Source: an uncultured Hyphomicrobiales bacterium (lineage in GTDB: Bacteria > Pseudomonadota > Alphaproteobacteria > Rhizobiales > Aestuariivirgaceae). Taken from it: a stretch of 32,604 nt of DNA. Below, piece by piece: positions 32,593 to 32,604 of the stretch. The stretch lies in contig CAJBCQ010000023.1 of assembly GCA_903951595.1 (NCBI GenBank), positions 1 to 32,604 of the forward strand, written 5' to 3'. The notes beneath the pieces were generated by a model that did not search any database, had not been told where the DNA came from, and worked only from the letters and a program-made list of their open reading frames with translations. Numbering within the stretch: position 1 is the first letter of the stretch; each line of letters opens with the position of its first letter. The position numbers were made by a program, and so were the translations under genes.

Positions 32593-32604
32593 CCAACGCC
32601 GCTG

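Noticed and set aside
1-32604. CRISPR arrays, tRNA, rRNA, IS elements, prophage or attachment sites
   Set aside because: No regularly spaced repeats, tRNA-like cloverleaf, transposase or integrase was seen anywhere in the window.

Overview
The window looks like chromosomal DNA of an alphaproteobacterium, probably Hyphomicrobiales (Rhizobiales) or a close relative. The main grounds are a two-domain PutA divergent from an Lrp-type regulator, a DUF1489 protein, a membrane-anchored TIM14-like J protein, the order penicillin-binding carboxypeptidase(SPOR)-phasin-clpS-clpA, and the block rpsB-tsf-pyrH-frr-uppS-cdsA-rseP-bamA-fabZ. Base composition looks GC-rich and even throughout. I see no phage, IS element, CRISPR array, rRNA or tRNA. 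I read 35 protein genes; the first is cut by the left edge.

Layout. 1-5.7 kb: metabolite and metal transport (DMT exporter, MgtE Mg2+ channel, CDF metal exporter coupled to a HutD/Ves protein), an RraB-like protein and a DadA-type FAD oxidoreductase. 5.7-7.9 kb: an MFS transporter and a translationally coupled rhodanese-Rid pair. 7.9-8.5 kb: a hicAB toxin-antitoxin module. 8.6-11.2 kb: two tandem glutathione transferases, a solitary Mrr-type restriction enzyme and a DUF1489 gene. 11.2-17.2 kb: panC and putR facing divergent putA, then a VWA-like protein and a membrane J-domain protein. 17.2-22.6 kb: D,D-carboxypeptidase with SPOR domain, phasin, and the ClpS-ClpA N-end-rule unfoldase pair. 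22.6-23.3 kb: a vapC-type toxin-antitoxin module. 23.5 kb to the end: translation (S2, EF-Ts, RRF), UMP kinase, undecaprenyl-PP and CDP-diacylglycerol synthesis, the RseP site-2 protease, BamA and FabZ. This last block makes ribosomes and envelope together.

Regulatory signals are richer than gene novelty. Two toxin-antitoxin operons each show a promoter whose -10 lies inside or next to an inverted repeat touching the first start codon, so both are predicted to be (nearly) leaderless. The vapC-module promoter is back-to-back with the rpsB promoter. The phasin promoter carries two TGCAGCGCA sites 32 bp apart, a likely PhaR target. clpS has a heat-shock (RpoH-type) promoter candidate. A TTAA-N7-TTAA CtrA-like box with an internal GANTC lies at 2743-2757. 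An 8-bp-arm inverted repeat sits between putR and putA. lpxD and dxr, often found in this envelope cluster, are absent from it; an intrinsic terminator occupies the bamA-fabZ gap.

I found no clearly new multi-gene system. The best leads are the leaderless toxin-antitoxin promoters, the VWA/J-protein pair, the Rid protein lacking the catalytic arginine beside a rhodanese, and the altered envelope cluster. All regulatory calls come from reading motifs by eye and are untested.
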